A stretch of 64,000 nucleotides of DNA from Lumbricus terrestris. Lineage: Eukaryota; Annelida; Clitellata; Crassiclitellata; Lumbricidae. Positions 38,501-43,300 of the stretch are shown here, piece by piece. The stretch covers positions 36,926,332 through 36,990,331 of the forward strand of contig OX457047.1 in the NCBI GenBank assembly GCA_949752735.1. The letters run 5' to 3'. The position numbers were made by a program, and so were the translations under genes. Each line of letters opens with the position of its first letter. The first letter of the stretch is position 1. The notes under the pieces were generated by a model. That model made no database searches and was not told the origin of the DNA. It saw only the letters and a program-made list of their open reading frames with translations.

Positions 38501-40270
38501 CTGGAACCATTCCGAAACCGGCGCTGTTGGCGTTCACTCCTCCACAGAACGACCTCTACGAGATACGCAACATAAATGTGCGTGGTCCGGGCGGCCTCAC
38601 TCCGCTCATGTTGGCGTCAATGGCGTCGACGGAAAAAAGTCTGATGTACGATCCCACGGAGGGACCTGCATCGGTTATTACTGATCTGGTCAACGATGGA
38701 GCCTCCATCCAATCAAAGACTGATCACACAGGTTATTTAGTTATTTATTTATTTACTTGGAGCATTTATATAGCGCCCTAACTACTCAGAGGCGCTCCCG
38801 ACCCTAGAACTGTCTTAAGACTAGGGAAGAACATGGTGGAGGGATCCATTGGGACTGTGTAAAGTTCGACGGGAAGCCCATTCCAGGTGGCAGGGCCAGC
38901 GACCGAGAGAGCATGGCATTGCCTTGTAGAGGCAACTTGTTGTTCACCTGTATTATTTGTATGTGCACTTGTTATAGCGCCTCTTCCAGCCCTCAACCGC
39001 TACTCAGAGGCGCTCCCGACTACAGCGCGGATGCTTCATCGGAGTTTCATGCCAAAGCGCTGAGCAATTGCGAGTGAAGGACTTGCCCAAGGTCCCTACT
39101 GGGCGACTTGAGGTGGATTCGAACCTCAAACCTTCCGGCTTCAAGGCAATGACGCCACCACTACACCACCGTGCCCCACATTATTGTTAAGGTGGTACTT
39201 GTTGGCTTTGCCTAAATGACAATATCATCTGCCATTTATCCACCTGCGATAGATATTAGTGATGCCTGGAAAATATCATATCATGCATTGCAACGATATT
39301 GCTTACGGTTCTGTTATGATACCTGACTCGTATCTGACTTGATCGATTAAACAGAACCTTTGTGTTTATCTCGTGCAGGTGAGACACCGTTACACCTGGC
39401 TGCTCGTTATTCTCGGTCCGATGCAGCCAAGCGACTCCTTGATGCTGGTGCCGACCCTAATGTGCAGGATAACTTGGGTCGCACTCCGCTGCACTCTGCC
39501 GTGGCTGCTGACGCACTCGGAGTCTTTCAGGTGAGCTGGTGATTCTATTTCCATGCTGAAGGAGGAAGCATTGTCTACGTTAGTCTGAAGGAAACTGAAT
39601 ATTTTGCACCATTCACTGGTAGATTAGATAGTACTTCTTTCTGTAATTATACAGGGGTAAATTATTATTGTTGTGTTATTGAAAGGCTACCCCTTTTTCA
39701 AATCAGGCAGAGTGTTGGTGAAAGAACCCTGCGAAGGCCGCAGCATTAAAACGCTGAGTAAGAATTGAAAGTCTCTCTGGAAGAGGAAGGACGTCTCCCT
39801 CAGATCGTCCGATGCCTCTGACAGGTGACGACCTAAATCAGTCAACGTAACAATCTCTCTAGAATTGATGTGCCCTAGCATCTCCAGGACCAGTGGGATG
39901 AAGTCATGTGTGGCTGTAATTAACTAATATTCACGAGTAAGGTAAACTACTCAGAAGCACTTTCAGTCCATCCTCGGCTAAATAAGCAGTTTTTAAGTGC
40001 GAAAGGAACATAATTGTGACCTCTAGACACCTGGCGGTCAGTGGCGGAGTGCAACAGAGAGCCAGGTTCTAGGGCCAGCCACCGGAAAAGAGCACCGCTG
40101 CATTATAGCAGTGTACCGTAATTGTGTTGGAATCGATTTAGAAAAATGATGTGGTAGTTTATTTTAGTGATTGATTTCTGGGTGTCTGTGGTGAATGGTG
40201 ATTTTATATCTTCTTTGATTGATTGAGTGATTGACTGGTTGATTGATTGACTGGTCGATTGGTTGACTGG

Positions 40271-40301
<31 letters not shown>

Positions 40302-43300
40302 GTTGATTGGTTCTATTTGTTAAATTCAGATCCTTTTAAGACATCGATCGACCACAGTGAATGCGCGTATGAAGGATGGTACAACGCCGCTTATACTTGC
40401 CGTACGACTCGCGATGGAGGGAATGGTGGAGGAACTCATCAATTCAGATGCGGATGTTGGTGCAACGGACGAGATGGGTGAGTTGTCAAGGTCATTGCGA
40501 GGTCATTGGCTTATGGGACTTATGCACTGGCTTAACCTTCTCCAGGACCAGGACCACTTGCTGGCTAGCAGTGGTGAACTGTCAGAAGTATCACTTTAGG
40601 AAACTTGTCAGAAGCGAGTTTCTGTGCATGGGTCATAGTTAGACGTCTCTGCACACTAAATATAGTATGCTTAGATGTATGTGTGCCTGAGCATTGACTT
40701 CTGAGAACTTACAATGTAATGTGGACTAACTGGTTTGCTACATTAAGCCCAGTCAGGGCTTAAAGTGTGCCTGGACGGTCATGGACGGCGTCCATGCACT
40801 AATTTTAAAATCTGAACGCCGTCCTGCCACCTATTGGCCAGTACTGACTGGAAAGGTAAGGAGCGTCCAGGCACTTATTTTTCCACACTTTAAGCACTGA
40901 GTCCAGTGTTGTTGTTGTTGCTGTGAGTGGGGTGGGGGTGGGGGTAGGGGTGGGATACTCAATGCGTTCTTCAAAGACATTCTTTGCAACTCATCTTATG
41001 CGTATGTATCGAAACCTTTTGTGGAGTCTTTCTTCATAGCAGATCATCTCACATCATGTGCTAAAACCTGAATGCTCTTCTATTTATTGTCTTATGAATT
41101 GCTGGAAGTAAATTGGAGAAAATCTGGGTCTTTTAATAGTTCTATCCAACATAAGTGCAGCTTCATTGGAAAGAAGATATTTGAAACTTTCACGATGTAG
41201 CATATTCACAACATGTGCCTCACTTTCAGGATGCAGAAACCTTGTGTACTCAGACTGTTTAATTGCAGCTGTTTTTTGCGTTCCGGCTACGCTTATTCAG
41301 GCATTTGCTAACTGGAACACAGAGGCTACATTTAAAATTTGTGCAGGTCTTTGACAAATGTTAGCCATGGCTATAATTGGTGTGAAGTAATTGCAGCTAA
41401 ATGAACAGCGATGTTGTGACTGTCAACTCTATTACCAAATAATGGCATCCCACTCTGTCATTGCTGTTAAGATAATTTGCTCTCTTACACATCGAGATTC
41501 AGTAATAAGTTGTGCAAGCTGCGATATTCAAATGAAACATTTGGTTTACGTATAGACATATACACTCAAGTATTTACACGCGCTTAAAATATATAAGATA
41601 TATCTGTATATGCATACGCATTGTGCCTGCTCGTGATCTCATCTATATAGTACATATGTATATGTAATGCACATCCATAATCCCATATATTACATTCATT
41701 CATTCATCTAAATAAAAATTATATCCTCCCTTCAAGAAATCTACTCAGAAGCACTCCGAGACCAACCACAGCGATTAGTTTAGATCTCAGCAACTTGTAA
41801 AATGTATTGTCAATCTTTCTAGGTATTATATACATATTATATGTATATGTATTTATTTTATCTGTGTATTTGTAAATTTGTTGTATATGTGCATGTATGT
41901 ATATATATTATATATATTATGCGTGTGTGTAGTAAGCAACAGTTGATTGACACCTTACGTGTATTCCTAGCTTCTGTGTAGGATATTAGATTGAATGAAA
42001 CATATGACCGTAATTCCTTGTACATACACAGGCCACACTGGCTTGCGTATTTCCAGCGTAGTAGTGTCTAACGTCATCAATGACTGTTATGACGTTGATT
42101 CTAATCATTTCAAGCCACCGTCGTCGCGGTGACGACGACGACGACGGCTTTTATCTGTATCATCAATAATTCGGCGGCGACGACTATGATCGATATCGGC
42201 CGTATTATCCTCTGAAGACCCGTCTACCGTTCGGCTGAACTCCAGTGATTACCGTTATTGAATTATCTCCAATTGACGGCCGCCAGCGACAATTCGGACT
42301 GTGGTCTGGGTTAACTGCCCCTCAGATGACCAACCCATCTATTATTCATCATCCGCTCTTCATCGTCGTTCGTGTTCGCTTCTTCATTGGGGGTGAGGGG
42401 TGGGGGGGGAAATGAAGAATTAGTCTAATGAACCCGGCCGCTGGTCATTGTACGCTGCGCGTGGCAGACGGTTTTATGAGCGGGAAGAATAGTTTAATTC
42501 GCATGGCTAATGGTGGCCGGTTATTTCTGGAGCATCCTCGGCTTGTTTTTTCGGCGGACGGCTTTTATCTTGTCTTCAATACAGGTCGGCGTGCTTGTCT
42601 GGGGAGGGGGGAGAATGGGTCGATGTTTTTATTGTCTAGCGATGTATTTTTTATTGAGCTACTGTCTTTCATTCAGAATTTCATTCTTCTTGTTTACCTG
42701 TGTGAACTGTCAGCCTCGTTGTTGTTCTGTTGAGGTCCCTGTAACCCTGGCTAATGCTGTTCTACTTTGGGTGTTCAGCGTTGATCCACCGTTCAGTCAG
42801 CAGTTCTAAGCTGAGCATCTGGATCCCACATGTGAACGGCTATCCAACAGCGTTGTTCATTCTCGGCTGCTGGTCCTACAACCTGGAATGGCCTTCTTGT
42901 TGCACTGCGCTTTGTGTCCAGGGGCCACTCCACTCTGTTCCTGAATGATAATCTCAAAACTATCCTATTTTGCCGTAGTTGAGCAGGGAGCACTTCTGTG
43001 TAACCTACTTTGAAGAGGCACTATGTGAAACTTCTTGTATAATAATAATAATAATAATAATGTTATTTATACTGCGTTTTGTAGGAAAGACGGCTCTGCA
43101 CTGGGCGGCTGCAGTGAACAACATGTCCGCAGCCACGCTGCTGCTGCGCCACGGCGCCAACAAGGACGCGCAGGACGACAGAAGCCAGACTCCGTTGTTC
43201 ATCGCCGCGAGGGAAGGCAGCCGAGACGTCGTCATCCTACTGCTGCACAACTCCGCCAGCATCGACATACCGGACCACGTCGACCACTTACCACGCGACG

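Larger units (their letters stand above)
38732..39378 (+). other. Intron w18-w19
   Basis: Almost half is a back-to-back LINE end (38738-38950) and SINE (38960-39177) on the - strand. The remainder shows nothing I recognise. Confidence 0.85.
39531..40329 (+). other. Intron w19-w20
   Basis: Holds a possible mobile-element ORF piece (39687-39925), a - strand LINE end (39930-40120) and a (ttga/ttgg)n tract (40208-40312). Confidence 0.8.
40478..43084 (+). other. Intron w20-w21
   Basis: Holds a small MITE (40754-40899), a - strand LINE tail (41695-41775), AT-rich tatg/tata DNA (41540-41930), a CpG-rich segment (42050-42620) and a LINE 3' end (42765-43045) followed by (aat)n up to the acceptor. 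41000-41500 shows nothing I recognise. Confidence 0.8.

Noticed and set aside
41166..41354. 62-codon ORF in the w20-w21 intron
   Set aside because: No similarity that I recognise and no supporting signals.
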